Both the position numbers and the translations under genes were made by a program. A model generated the notes under the pieces. The model was not told where the DNA came from. It worked only from the letters and a program-made list of their open reading frames with translations, and ran no database searches. A stretch of 64,000 bases of DNA. It comes from Clusia tigrina (taxonomy: Eukaryota; Arthropoda; Insecta; Diptera; Clusiidae). Positions 1 through 10,699 of the stretch are shown here, piece by piece. Position 1 is the stretch's first letter; every line of letters begins with the position of its first letter. The stretch covers positions 93,316,652 through 93,380,651 of the forward strand of contig OV050030.1 of assembly GCA_920105625.2 (NCBI GenBank), given 5' to 3'.

Positions 1-1155
1 GGAGTGGGGACAGCGCCCGAGCAACTAGGCTCATTCACAATGGCTTGTGAGACAACACCAGCTAGAAGAGGCTGTCGGGGACTAGGGTATCGCATTTATA
101 TATGCGGAGAGTGGTGGGTCCAAAGCTGTAATTAATCACTCCTTCGCGGGTGTTGATGGGAGCAATGGATTGCTCGTTCAATATGATGGTGACCTCACGC
201 AAATTGCTTTTGGTGTCACCAACTTTCGCGACCTTACAGGCATCGGTGGAAAGATCGGTATCGCTGAGCTTTAGGATCTTTATGATTTCCTCAAGCGCAG
301 AGGGCTCGGCAGGAAGCTATGTTTTGGAGCGAAAGCATTGGGGAACCTGGTCCAAAGGCACAGCATTAAGCTTTGCACCCGACCAGATCTCACCTACCCT
401 GTTGATCGCTTTCTTATTCTCGTACATGTCCGCCGAGAGTTGGTCCGAGCATGAGATAGTTTTTATATGACCATGAAACCACCCAGTATCGTTGCAGCTG
501 GGTGAAGGACCAAGGTTGAGGGACATAACCTCAACGAAAACCAGTAACCGAGCCAATTCCACTAGTATGTTGGAAGGTCTACCTGGAGGAGCGGTAGGTG
601 GTTTCCGTCGACTTGTGAGGCAATGTCGAGGCGTTTGCTGAAGAGGGCTTAGGAGGAGCGTGTGCTGCTGGTTTGTGAGTCAATTCCTTGGCAGCCGCTG
701 AAGAGCCTGAGGACAGGCTTAGTAGCCGAAGCTGTAGTGCTTGTTAAAGGGGCAGTACTGAGGCTGCTTGACTTCGAACCAAGGGCGGGAGGCTTGCTGG
801 GAGGCATTTGCCAAGCCAGTGTGTTGCGCGTCCTTGGGGGATAGGCGCTGAAGGTTTGTTTGTTTTTTTTAAAGTTAGATTTATTTCCATGCAAAAAGGG
901 TCCCCACTTAATGCCGCTATCTCAGTCCGAACGTGTGGTCACTTAGTAAGGTCCCATGGTAATCTATGCCAGCAGGAAGGTCTAGCAAGGGTTGGCATAA
1001 GCCCTTATGGGATCAAGTGCTCAGAGCCAGACCAGTGCTAATCGAGAGTGAAGCTCAACCGAACCCACACTACCAACATAACGGTATCAGACGTCGAACG
1101 TACTTTGAGGCCTGCCTACTGTCTTTAAAGAAATGGAGTTAGTCATCTCAAATGT
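1..1155 (-). mobile_element. LOA/R1-like LINE, 5' part with ORF1 (runs off window)
   Basis: This is the 5' portion of a non-LTR retrotransposon read on the minus strand. Positions about 1155-880 look like its 5' untranslated leader. From about 880 leftwards there is a Pro/Ser/Thr-rich ORF1 start, then a DUF4780-type ORF1 domain between about 560 and 120. The clearest part (562-317) reads GHIKTISCSDQ, SADMY and EIWSGAKL. It matches the related ORF1 at 13806-14078 position for position (GHVKLIACADQ, SVDLY, EVWSGAM). Past the stop at 317 the homology continues in a second minus-strand frame (LPAEPSALEEIIKIL, REVTIILN), so ORF1 is frameshifted. The remainder of the element lies left of base 1. 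Function by family: ORF1 is an RNA-binding, gag-like protein. The DUF4780 assignment is from memory of the family. Confidence 0.6.
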
Positions 1156-1289
1156 AAAGAAAGAACGACGTGCAGGCTAAAAGAACACAGCGACCTAAAA
1201 GATCTATTGTGCAGCCTCGTACCCAACTAAAACAGTCCTAGACTATTTATAAATCTCGTAACTGCTGTGGACTTAATTTTAAATAGGTG

Positions 1290-2280
1290 ATTTGGAGATA
1301 TGAACCCACTGTCTGCGTCTTGCCACCGCTGGGCAAGTGCATAGATTATGTTCTGCCGTTTCCTGCTCCTCTTGGCAGAGTCGACAGGAATCGTCTTCTA
1401 CCACGCCTATTTTTTCAGATGGTAATTTAGTCTACAGTGTCCTGTTAAAAGTTCAGAATAGAGTTTGATGTCATTTCTGCTGAGGTCCTTTTTGGGCTCT
1501 CCAGTAGTTTAGCTCTCCTGTTCGCACAACAAGTTATTTGTGAAGCTACTTTACCCCACAGAAGCGTTCTGGACCTATAAAGGCAGTGTCTGCACCCCTT
1601 TTTGCTAAAGAATCTGCCATTTCGTTGCCCTCATGTCCCTCGTGTCCCGGTACCCACATTAGCGTAACAGAGTTTCTCGCTGCTAGGGTATTGAGAAGTT
1701 TAGAGCATTGCCAGACCAGCTTTGATTGGAATGAGAAGTTTATTAATGATTTTAGAGCTGCCTGGCTACCTGAGAGTATGCATATTTTGGTGTTGCGTGT
1801 ACCCCTGTGTAGACATTCTCTAGCACATAACTCTAAAGCGTGGACCTCCGCCTGAAAAATGGAATCTGTTTTTCCTATTGCAATTGCTTTTTAGAAATTT
1901 GGCCCTACAATTCCAGCTCATGCACTGCCATCTTCCATTTTTGACCCATCTGTATACCACAACTGTGAGTCCTGTTTTATTATTATTTCCTTGTTTCTCC
2001 AAGCTGAACGGTCACTGATGACCACTTTGAATTGCTTTGAGCAGTCTGGTCACCAGTCACCATTAGACTTGGCTCTATTAAAGTGTTGACAGGCTTTTTT
2101 GCGCAAAATATTTAGCTTCCCACTCCACCAGGGTACATTCCTAGAGCGTTTCTTCACAACTAAATTCCAACTACTTTCAAAAGCCTCAATTATTATATTA
2201 TTTAATTTGTTAACTTCAAGATCTAGTTCCTGACAGTGTGTTCACTAAGGCACGCAATATGTTGCTCTAAGTAAAAGTTA
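1290..2280 (-). pseudogene. LINE ORF2 linker, RNase H and C-terminal tail
   Basis: Read on the minus strand. The pre-RT linker (VPWWSGKLN, AKSNGDW) at about 2130-2060 is followed directly at about 1960 by the RNase H start WYTDGSK. Next come QAEVHAL (the second acidic residue), a serine-rich region equivalent to SDSQS, and GTRGT..GNE. The complete copy reads WYTDGSKTLQG and HAELYAI at the same place. The tail contains a cysteine-rich motif (CRLCQEEQETAEHI) like CRFCCDEEESVGHL in the complete copy. Several stops interrupt it. The RT domain, normally about 1.2 kb between linker and RNase H, is missing. Confidence 0.65.
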
Positions 2281-2301
2281 TATATCGACCAGTTGGTCTT
2301 C

Positions 2302-2980
2302 CTAACAATTCTTATTTCGAATGTGGCTCCAATTTACCCCCCCCAGATCAAAGCAAATGTACCTATGGTCCGACAAGGAGACCTCATTAAGCACCCTCCA
2401 ATTAGAAATGTTATTTGATATGAGTACGCTAGTTAGGGTGATATCTAACACCTCCCCCCTTATCGCATTCATAAAGGTAGGCTCTTCACCCCTATTCACC
2501 ACCACCAGGTTGTTAGTAGTTATAAAATCAAGAAGTGTCTCACCTCGCACGTTCGTGTCCGTGCTTCCCCATACCGTGTGGTCCGCGTTTGCATCGCAGC
2601 ACACCACCCACTGTAGACTGCGAATTCGACAGTACTCCGTAAGCTGGTGGAGCTCGCGCGATACCACGTCCTCTGTGTCGCCAAGTAGATACATGGAGGT
2701 CAGGACTACCGTTCTCCTCCCTTTGGCACTAGGCACTTCTGCCTGTACTGCCACCAGATTACGTTGTAGAAGCTCTGAAATTGGGAGGAATTGCTGCCCT
2801 CGGTCGGTCAACATTATTATCATAGATCAACTTACATGTTTTTGTCTGCAGACTATTTATGCGCCCATTTGTGGCCTATGGTTCTTGAATGGCTACGAAG
2901 TCCAGACACTGGTGTTCCTCCAAGGCACTGAGCCTGCAAGTGACTGCTATAGCCCTGTGGAGATTTATTTGGAGACATTG
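2302..2980 (-). pseudogene. LINE ORF2 endonuclease domain (EEP), no RT downstream
   Basis: Endonuclease/exonuclease/phosphatase-type domain that nicks target DNA for target-primed reverse transcription. The start reads LQCLQINLH and VAIQEP near 2960-2870. After a small break comes an open stretch (2823-2302) with VVLTSMYLLGD, CCDANADHTVWGST, GETLLDFI, LDITLTS and ISNWRVL...SLSDH. The DANA-H-WGS, LDITL and SDH blocks are the signature of the LOA/R1/Jockey endonuclease group. The same order is seen at 24340-24600 and 12310-12720. The ORF ends just where an RT should begin. Confidence 0.75.
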
Positions 2981-3299
2981 AAGCTGCTTCCAAGAGTTTT
3001 GCGTTCGTGATGGGGCCTGGGACATTATTTCCCAGACCGATCCTTGCGGATCTTACCACCCTTTGTGCTCCGCAAAGTTTCCGCAGCCTCCGGATCTTTT
3101 CTCTCCCATTTTCTGAGCCTACCAGAGAGAGCAGATGGTTTTGGACGTTGGGCACGACTGTTGCCTCTCTCCGCTCTCGGTACTGGCTTTATGAAAATTG
3201 GCCCCGTTTTCGGCTTCTGGCTACTCTGCTTTGCCCGCGCTGCAACATATGTTGTTGGTTGCTCTTCACCACCAACAGCAGATTTTGCCCTGTTCCCCT

Positions 3300-4418
3300 T
3301 CAATCTAGGTCGGAGCTGGGCACTGCCAAAGCCATAGTAGACCTTGTTACACAATGTGTCTCAACCCTTTCAGCCGAGATGGGGTCCAGAGCAATTGCCA
3401 GCTCGACCTGGTCGCCTTTTTGTAGGCGATGGAGCACCCGCCACTCACTGACACTAATGCCCGAATTCTGCGACTCCACTTGCCCCAAAATTCGGTCATT
3501 CTGCCAAGACACTGAGCCGGGAAAGTAGCCAACGAAGATCTTGGCCTTTGGCACTTTTGCGTCGTCCACCACCTTCAACTCAGCCCCCTCCCATGGCTTC
3601 ATGGCTGGTATCCTTTCTTCAGCCCAGGCTACGGCTTCGTCGTCCAGACAGTTGATCGTCAACCATCCAGGCTGGAAACTACAGCCTGCAAAGTGTTGCT
3701 TCACTGGGCCCCCACGAGTCTCGAACATCTTGTTAAGAATACAACGTTGTACCTTCCCAATTTCTTTAGTGGACCATATGCCCTCCGGGAAATTGCTAGG
3801 TATAACCTCTATCTTTTTGGAGCAGACTGTCTCCGCTAGAGTAGGCTTTGAGCAGGGAACCCCCAAGGAGGCGCCCTGCACGCCATGTCTTTCACAGACA
3901 CTCGCCACCTTCTTTCTGGGACCAGGTTCGCCCCCAAGAAAGGTCTCCACCTCCTTCATCTCACCACACACCGGCGGGTCCGCTGGGGGCACTATTGACA
4001 TTTTATCAATGTTTTTGTTGCCCTCTTGTGCGAACCGCTTTGTCGGCGTGGAGTTCGATGTCGGCGGGGAGCCATCTGAACGGGATCTTTTAGGGGTTCA
4101 TCGCGCAGACACGTTGGCTGGATTTGCCGCCAAGGACCGAGCTGTTTCCAGCGATATGCCCCTGGCAAGCAAAGCCTTAAAACGTTTACGTCCAGTGCCG
4201 GACAGCTTCACCCTAAGTTTTGGAATCCTCTCTGGAGCAGGTTCAAGAAGATTTCTCTCCTGTTCCGAGGAGATAGACATCCCAGCCGATTCCTGGCTAA
4301 GTGGGATATCCATCTCATCTGGCCTGTCGGGTAAGGGACCGGCAATTGGCGACCCAAGTCCAGCAGAGACATGACGGTACTGAAAGTGGGTCATTGGTCT
4401 GTAAAGGAATTGCCGCAC
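3300..4418 (-). pseudogene. LINE ORF1 (gag-like, DUF4780), frameshifted
   Basis: ORF1 of the minus-strand LINE. The N-terminal piece (4418-4098) carries SGTGRKRFKALLARGIS, matching SGAGKKRFSYFLKKGFS in the complete copy near 22995-23040. It ends in a stop, and the homology resumes in another frame at 4001-3300. That second piece holds the conserved core: FAGCSFQPGWLTINCLDDE, PWEGAELKVV, KIFVGYFPGS and SEWRVLHRLQKG, which parallel PWEGASLWV, IAVGYFPNS and VESWRTLRRAERG in the intact copy. The protein is expected to bind element RNA in the cytoplasm. At least one frameshift near 4050-4098 breaks it. Confidence 0.7.
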
Positions 4419-4486
4419 TTCCCCGAAGGGCAGACCAATTTGTTAGTGTCTAGGCGATCCGGCGGTCTCAATGAGACGTTCGATAT

Positions 4487-4526
4487 TGGCCAGTGCGACT
4501 ACTAACTTGCCAGTGCGACTACTAAC
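4487..4526. repeat. 20-bp duplication in LINE 5' leader
   Basis: The sequence CCAGTGCGACTACTAACT occurs twice in direct, adjacent order (about 4489-4507 and 4509-4527). It lies in the leader of the minus-strand LINE and is probably a replication-slippage duplication. Confidence 0.7.
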
Positions 4527-5468
4527 TAGCAGGAATCGTAGAAAACTACTTTCAACCTGTGCGTTGAAGGTAGTTCTTAGTTTGTGTAACTGGACCATGT
4601 CACCGTCTTTCATGTGCCATGTTCCAGCACACAGTAAGCCCCTACACCGCAACAAGGTGACTACCCAGCGTAGGAGTAGAAGAAACCCGTGTTCAACGCG
4701 CTGCAGCTAATATCGTTCCAAACAGCACATTGTCTGGAAAGCCATCATATTCCGAAATTGCTAGAGGTATGCCAAACGAACAATCCAAAGAGACATCCTT
4801 CTCCCCGTCGTTCGAAGTTCTCATTGCCAATTTAACGTGAAGCATGAATCAATTCATGAACACCATGCAAAATATGTTTCAAGAATTTGTCAAATCGCAA
4901 AATCGTTATATAATACTGCCTTATATACAAAAAATTAGGTATATTTTAAAAATATGTCATTGGAATACCAATGGTGCTTGCAATCGCAGAGACTATCTTC
5001 AAAATTTCCTGCAAACAAATGAAATTGACATACTACAACTATCTGAAACCCATTTTACCTCAAACAATTTTTTTAAACTACCAGGCTATAAATTTTACAA
5101 AACATATTGAAAAGACGGTACAGCACGTGGTGGAACAGGAATTTTGGTTAAAAATCATCTTAAACACCAAGCAATCGGAGCATACATAAAATAGTATATA
5201 CAAGCAACATCGAACTCACTGCAGTGCTGGGGTGATGAAATGTGTATTGTCCTCCAAGGTGACTGAAGGTTAATTTCTTGATTTTTTCAACACTCTCGGC
5301 TCAAAATTTTTGGTTTCAGGAGACTTAATGCCAAAGCATAGGCTTTGGGGCTCTCGACTTATAAACATAAAAGGAAGGCAGTTGTACGCTGCTGTAATTA
5401 ATATGAAAAATAAACTGGATATAATATCTACTAACCCACCTACTGGCCATCTGATTCCAGAAAAATCC

Positions 5469-5812
5469 GACTGATTTGCCTGTTGAAAACTTTGATAGGT
5501 ATAGGATACACCGTATAGAAGTTAGGGCCATTTGAAGTTTTATGAGTGTTTAATTTGGAACTCAAGGGTAGCATAGCTATGAGCGATAGCTTAAATTGAT
5601 AAGAGGCACGAGTACTTTATTGTCAAAAAATTTCAAAGTTTTATGACGCTCCAGTAAAAGTTACAAGCATTTGACTGTTGAAAACTTTGATAGGTATAGG
5701 ACGCACCGTATAGAAGTTAGGCCCTTTGAAGTTTTATCAGTGTTTGATTTGGAACTCAAGGGTAGCATAGCTCTGAGCTGATAGCTTAAATTGATAAGAA
5801 GCACAGTAAAAA
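5469..5812. repeat. Insertion with two ~140-bp diverged direct repeats
   Basis: This segment interrupts the Jockey endonuclease. Coding similarity stops after ISTNPPTYWPSDSRKI and resumes at KTAEDIGFLIDEL. It contains two imperfect direct copies, about 5478-5609 and 5668-5808. Both contain AACTTTGATAGGTATAGGA, CACCGTATAGAAGTTAG, TTGGAACTCAAGGGTAGCAT and TAGCTTAAATTGATAAGA. No coding potential or terminal inverted repeats are evident. It could be two units of a satellite or a small non-autonomous element. Confidence 0.65.
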
Positions 5813-5900
5813 ACAGCAGAGGATATAGGCTTCCTTATTGACGAACTTAGCGCACTACTGATCTCGGCAGCCGTGAATGCAACTGCTGCAATTAATTAAC

Positions 5901-6760
5901 CTTTGTATTCTAAAAGAAATGCATTTCCAGAAATTTTGTCGCGCTGGCAAGAAAGAAGATACGTATTAGAAAAGATTGGCAGAAGGCTCGAAACAAAAAC
6001 AAGCTGTAGCTGAACAACGTTTAAGAGATGCCCTGAGAAACCAAAAGGATATAAATTTAAGAGAGTTCATAGCAAAACTTACTCCAGGCAAGGACACAAA
6101 ATACTTTTTATGTAAAACATGTAAATTCGTCAACATTCCACAAGATCCCTTAGAATTGAATATGGGGAATGGGCTAGAAGCGATGCTGAAAAAGCAAATA
6201 TATTTCCGAACCACCTCAAAGATGTGTTTAATCCAAATCCACCTTCAAACAACTTCAGAATTCCAAATATTCTTAAAACTCACCATCAAGTAAAATTCTG
6301 TTATAAATAATCGGCTCTTGCTATAAAAACCTTTGTATTCTAAAAGAAATGCATTTCCAGAAATTTTGTCGCGCTGGCAAGAAAGAAGATACGTATTAGA
6401 AAAGATTGGCAGAAGGCTCGAAACAAAAACAAGCTGTAGCTGAACAACGTTTAAGAGATGCCCTGAGAAACCAAAAGGATATAAATTTAAGAGAGTTCAT
6501 AGCAAAACTTACTCCAGGCAAGGACACAAAATACTTTTTATGTAAAACATGTAAATTCGTCAACATTCCACAAGATCCCTTAGAATTGAATATGGGGAAT
6601 GGGCTAGAAGCGATGCTGAAAAAGCAAATATATTTCCGAACCACCTCAAAGATGTGTTTAATCCAAATCCACCTTCAAACAACTTCAGAATTCCAAATAT
6701 TCTTAAAACTCACCATCAAGTAAAATTCTGTTATAAATAATCGGCTCTTGCTATAAAAAC
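5901..6760 (+). repeat. Perfect tandem duplication, 2 x 430 bp
   Basis: Bases 5901-6330 and 6331-6760 read the same, offset by exactly 430 bases, and I saw no mismatch. The unit is the Jockey ORF2 endonuclease-RT linker. It contains the open frame starting MAEGSKQKQAVAEQRL (5976-6293 and again 6406-6723), but the Jockey-like reading (NVFNPNPPSNN and neighbours) lies in another frame. The first copy is preceded by Jockey sequence and the second is followed by the next Jockey block (KASKAPGND). So one unit is original and one is extra. Confidence 0.9.
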
Positions 6761-6769
6761 GAACTGTAA

Positions 6770-7853
6770 AGCGAGCAAGGCTCCTGGCAACGACATGTTA
6801 CATCAGTGATGATAGCTCAAATGCCAAAATGCTCAATCAGGTTAATTCTAAAAATTTGGAAATTGTCAGTAATAAAATTATCTGTAAGCTGGGAAAGGAA
6901 CCCTCCTATTCTTCTTCATACAGACCTACCAGACTATTGTCTATACTTTCCAAGCTATTAGAAATAATCTTTTTGAATAGCCGTATGTGGATAACTTGAT
7001 CCCAAGTCACCAATTTGGCTTTCGGAGTAAACTTGGAACAATTGAGCAAGTACACCCAGTCACCAAAGAAATACGCAATGCCTTTGAGTCTATGCAGTAA
7101 TGTTCTGCCATATCCTTAGACGTAGCTCAGGTTTGGCACGACGGACTTATGTACAAGTTGAAACAAATGCTTCCTGCGGAATTTTACACGACCATTGAAT
7201 CGTACATTAGAGAGAAAAAATGTTTTGTGAAGTGGGACGAATCCACATCGATCATCTACAGCATCGAATCTGGTGTACCCCAGGGTAGTGTTCTCGGGCC
7301 TGTCCTGAATGTTTTTTTTTACGGCTGATATACCAACATATGAAAAAACAAAATTTTGCACTTTTGCTGACGGCACTGCGATACTATGCTCTCACTCAAT
7401 AGAAGACGCTACATCAGCTAGTCTAAACCCACGTTCGCGAAAGATTGAAACCTGGCTCTGTAACTGGGGCATAAGAGTAAACGAAACGAAAAGCAAACAT
7501 TTCACTTTTACACTACGTCAAGGCAGTTCCGCGGTCCTGAAACTCGACAACGTCACCATTGCTGCATACAGTGAAGCTACCTATCTTGGAATACATCTCG
7601 ACAAAAGGCTGACTTGGCACAAAAATATAAAAGCAAAACAATACCGATAGAGCACAAAGTTCTTCTCTACAAAGCCCCAATCAAACCGATTTGGTCATAT
7701 GGCGCTCAGTTATGGTCAACTGCTGGTTCTTCTAATATGGAGAAAATTGAACGAGCTCAGTCTAGAATTCTAAGAATCATTGTGAACGCACCATGGTACG
7801 TGAGAAATGTAAATATTCATTGCAATCTAGACAATGCACCCTTTAAAGAATAA
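6770..7853 (+). pseudogene. Jockey RT domain, broken
   Basis: RT of the Jockey element in several frames. RT motif 1 (SKAPGND) is near 6778. The finger/palm region VWHDGLMYKLKQMLP is near 7135. SGVPQGSVLGPV is near 7270-7305. The motif TFADGTAIL is near 7360-7385, where functional relatives have TFADDTAIL. YLGIHLDKRLTWHKNIK follows near 7580-7625, then IEHKVLLYKAPIKPIWSYG and RAQSRILRIIVNAPWYV up to 7820. At least four frame changes and the lost aspartate make it non-functional. Confidence 0.8.
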
Positions 7854-8231
7854 CTAGTTGTTCTGACTGAAAAATACCATTCCAGGCTTCTGCACCATTC
7901 GAACTTGCCAGCCCAAGTGCCACATGTGGAAATTTTTGGAAATAGCCGAGTGTAGAAATATTGTATCCTTGCGGTCACAACTGGATTTCCATGCCCATAT
8001 TGTGGTGTGGACCGTTGAGCCGCTTTATGTAACTGCCAGAAATCCCTGTGTGGCTCTTTACCTGCTAGATAAATAAAACACTTTTGGAGATTATATCTTA
8101 GATACGAGCAAGATCCCTCATGTTGATTCCTCCAAAATATATGAATTCCTGTCGGAAATTAACCTGACAGAAGATTTATAGATGAGACTATCCTCATCTT
8201 TCAAATAAAAAGGGGCATCACAATAGATCTT

Positions 8232-8632
8232 TCAGGTGTACCCTTAAATATATCTATCTCTACACATTTTAAATGCCATATAGAATTATTTTATTAATTA
8301 TTTCTCCCTGCCTTATATACTATTTAAATTTCTGTCTTCCTTCCTAGGTAGTCTCTTCTCTTGTGTTCCAGTTACGCAATTGCTTATTTATTGGTATCAG
8401 ATGGTTAATCCATTGACCTACTGAATACCAAATGCCTATAGCGCAATTTTGAGACCGTTGCCCGTAGTCAACTCGAATGCAGATCCGTAACACCGTAAAA
8501 GTTTACTTGATGAATTATTATAATAATTATCGTACCCTAAAAGCATGTTCGTAATTCTAAACTACTTATATTACATCTTAAATGGTAATGACACTAGATG
8601 TGTGTCTATTAGCTTTATTTTTAACTCACAAC
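8232..8632 (-). other. Candidate LTR with polypurine tract (minus strand)
   Basis: On the minus strand a purine-rich run AGAAAGAGGGGAGGGA (8633-8648) is followed by TGTTGTGAGTTAAAAATAAA. That is the classic polypurine-tract / LTR-start layout of an LTR retrotransposon. Farther along is a block GCATTTGGTATTCA...GGATTAACCA (about 8395-8440). A similar block occurs at about 30705-30745, which supports two LTRs of related elements. The left limit is a guess and no second, clearly identical copy was found. Confidence 0.4.
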
Positions 8633-8639
8633 ATCCCTC

Positions 8640-9415
8640 CCCTCTTTCTAGAGAAGGTAGTGCAACTACATTTTAGGGGAGAATTATCTAGCACTATACT
8701 TGCACCGTAACCAATTTTGTGCATTCGATATATCATATACATACATTTTGTTTCTTATTTTAATGTTTGTCATATTTGGGTTCTCTTTTTGTTGTTTCTT
8801 TTCTTTTTTTATTTCATTGTAGTCCTTACATTTTTCGACCCCTTTTTATTCTCCTTCTCCTTTTTTTAAACTTTATATCTCTTTTTGAATTTTTTATGTA
8901 TCATTATTTGACTCTTTTCTTACTGACGCATATACAAACAAAGATTACAAATAGAACTTATTCTACTTACTCTAAACTTCGACCTCTGCTCCCAGCTGCG
9001 TTCTTTGGTATGAATGCTGCACTGCGATGTCGATGAAGCTGGTGTAAAGTCCTGGGGTCAAAATCCATTTTGGGCGCAATTTTTTTGCAAACAAGTTCAT
9101 CGTTATCATCAGTACCAGGAAAACTCCGGCTGTGCTGACCCCTCTCCATCCAGACGTGAGTCACCTTATTATCTTCGAGATTCTTTATCTTCGTTTCCCT
9201 TTTCAAATCTTTGATTAAATCATCTAGCGCCTTCCCATTTGATGTTGATGTTCTCCTTAGATCTGCATGGTGAGATACTGTCTTTATTGGTGGTAGTGGA
9301 ACGCTGACTTGGGTTGTGTGTAGTTGATTTAGGTCTGAGCGCACTTTCTGGATATTCGCTGAAATTTCTTTCGTCCCCCTGCTGACATCATGCGTCAGTT
9401 CCTGACTTGCCCTGC
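8640..9415 (-). pseudogene. Minus-strand coding remnant before candidate LTR
   Basis: An open minus-strand stretch at 9344-8967 extends upstream to about 9410 (HDVSRGTKEISANIQKV). A short open frame ends right at the polypurine tract (8720-8632). I do not recognise the protein. It is charged, with a short coiled-coil-like part (LDDLIKDLKRETKIKNLEDN). Its position suggests the 3' coding end of the minus-strand LTR element whose other parts lie at 16.1-20.4 kb, separated by the LINE insertion at 9.4-15.7 kb. This is inference only. Confidence 0.3.
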
Positions 9416-9777
9416 ATTCCAGTACTAATCTTTACCGATTACCCTATCGCATGTGTGCACCTTCACGTGGTGGTAGAGCTTAAGTGCACTAATGAAAAGT
9501 CTAAGCTATGCTGGAGGAGTGAACTGTTATCCACATGCCGGACAGGTCTGGCTCTGAGGTGCCAGACCAAGCCAGGTACAGAAAGCACTTTAAGCTAAGG
9601 TGTGAAGGTCCCGATAGCTGCATGGCTGGTAGTGTGAAAACAACCAGGCGCTAACTGTTCCCTCCGACGCCCAGGCAAGGTTGGTTGTATTTAAGTGCTT
9701 TACCTCGGTATGCTGGCTCTGCCGGGGATGACCATCCTTTCCGTGCATTCTCGTGGGAATAAAATATCATATAAAAA

Positions 9778-10626
9778 ATGAAAGAAATAATCAAGAAGAA
9801 ATTGAGTAGTAGCAAGACACAAGTGGGAGTGCTGGGCACATCCTCAGAAGATGAACTCCTGGCCTCTAGTCAGGAAAACATAGTAGTCGGTGGTGCCAAG
9901 GATGCCAGCCATACCACTCTAGTACCACCAAGCCAAACAACAACCCAAATTGCTCAGCTTCCAGCCAAAGTGGCTGTGCAAAACAAGAAAAAAAAGAAGT
10001 CTTCTAGCTCAGTGCTGAAAGCGGGGTACCAGAGGACTCTGTTCATTCTTGACAAGAACGAAAGGGAGGGTAAAGCGCACGAACGTGATGCCGACGACAA
10101 AATGTAATATATGGCAGTGGTCCGGGTGATTGAGACGACCGGGACACTAAAGAAAGAACAGCCATTACTACAATGGGCCTGCGCGGCAAAACGAAATCGG
10201 TTGCAAGAAGTAATCGATCCCGCCGCAAAACGAGGGCGGTATGATTCTAAACAAGTGCTGCGCCAACCACGAGGACCACCTCCAAGTTTCCCTTATGGCT
10301 GCTAGTGCAACAGTGGAAGACGGGTGCTGGCCGAGTGGGGCTCCATAGAGGGACGTTTGTAGGAGTTGGTCTTCAAGCACCTCTTGGAGAACAAGGATCG
10401 GCCCCCGGCCTTCAACTGCGAAGTGGTGTGCCGAGGTTGCAGGGTGATTAGGTACGCGGATCGGTTCTCGAAGGAGTTTCTGGAGAGGTGCGTTGCTGAG
10501 ATCAGCAATGCATGGGGCGGTTTCAGGTTGAAACTTATCCCATCCTCGGAGATTCCGAGAAAACCTAGTGCGCGCATCTGGTTGCCAAAAATTAAGCTGG
10601 AAAGCACGAGGCCCATCCAGTCCTAA
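9778..10626 (+). pseudogene. LINE ORF1 (DUF4780), broken by stops
   Basis: The ORF begins with ATG at 9778 (MKEIIKKKLSSSKTQVGVLG). It has a lysine run (NKKKKKSSSS), then PLLQWACAAKRNRLQEVIDPAAKRGRYD after a stop at 10105. The conserved domain is at about 10330-10626 (FKHLLENKD, RVIRYADRFSKEFLERCV, AEISNAWGGFRLKLIP, ARIWLPKIKLES). This is the same domain as IACADQRSVDLY...EVWSGAMIEVVP in the minus-strand copy at 13806-14078. Expected role: RNA-binding ORF1 protein. Stops near 10107 and 10305 and frame changes inactivate it. Confidence 0.65.
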
Positions 10627-10699
10627 AAGTAGAGGAAATCCAGAAAAATAGTCAACCTGTTTTCCTGTTGCTCAGTGAGGAGTCTCTGGGGGTACTCGT

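Larger units (their letters stand above)
1160..4672 (-). mobile_element. LOA-like LINE, RT domain deleted
   Basis: This is a minus-strand LINE of the same family as the near-complete copy at 22260-27586. The 5' leaders match closely: the GTAGTCACCTTGT start, then TGTGCTGGAACATG and CGCACAGGTTGAAAGTAG in the same order. The 3' ends also match (TGCACAATAGATC followed by GGTCGC). Order along the minus strand is leader (4672-4420), ORF1 (4418-3300), endonuclease (about 2980-2302), a short linker (about 2280-2060), then RNase H (about 2000-1590) and the C-terminal tail to about 1290. No RT motif occurs: the linker runs straight into the RNase H start. The element is therefore an internal deletion derivative and cannot be autonomous. 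Confidence 0.75.
4885..7935 (+). mobile_element. Jockey-type LINE, degenerate
   Basis: Plus-strand Jockey-clade non-LTR element, inactive. The endonuclease start is at 4947-5110 (ICHWNTNGACNR, IDILQLSETHF, FKLPGYKFY). More endonuclease lies at 5310-5468 (VSGDL, HRLWGSRLIN, ISTNPPTYWP). A linker spans about 5813-6760, where a 430-bp segment is present twice. RT pieces run 6770-7853: KAPGND, then VWHDGL, SGVPQGSVLGPVL and the palm motif FADG. The tail reaches about 7935 (KYHSRLLHHSNLP). There are many stops and frameshifts. The RT catalytic motif is FADG instead of FADD, so a catalytic aspartate is lost. Confidence 0.75.

Noticed and set aside
2321..3010. 229-codon plus-strand ORF
   Set aside because: Antisense shadow of the minus-strand LINE endonuclease. 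The minus-strand reading has the conserved motifs.
3541..4374. 277-codon plus-strand ORF
   Set aside because: Antisense shadow of LINE ORF1.
5976..6723. Two identical 105-codon ORFs as a novel duplicated gene
   Set aside because: They are the same out-of-frame piece of a Jockey linker, repeated by the 430-bp tandem duplication.
8767..9036. 89-codon plus-strand ORF rich in Phe and Leu
   Set aside because: It comes from a T-rich low-complexity stretch and has no domain pattern.
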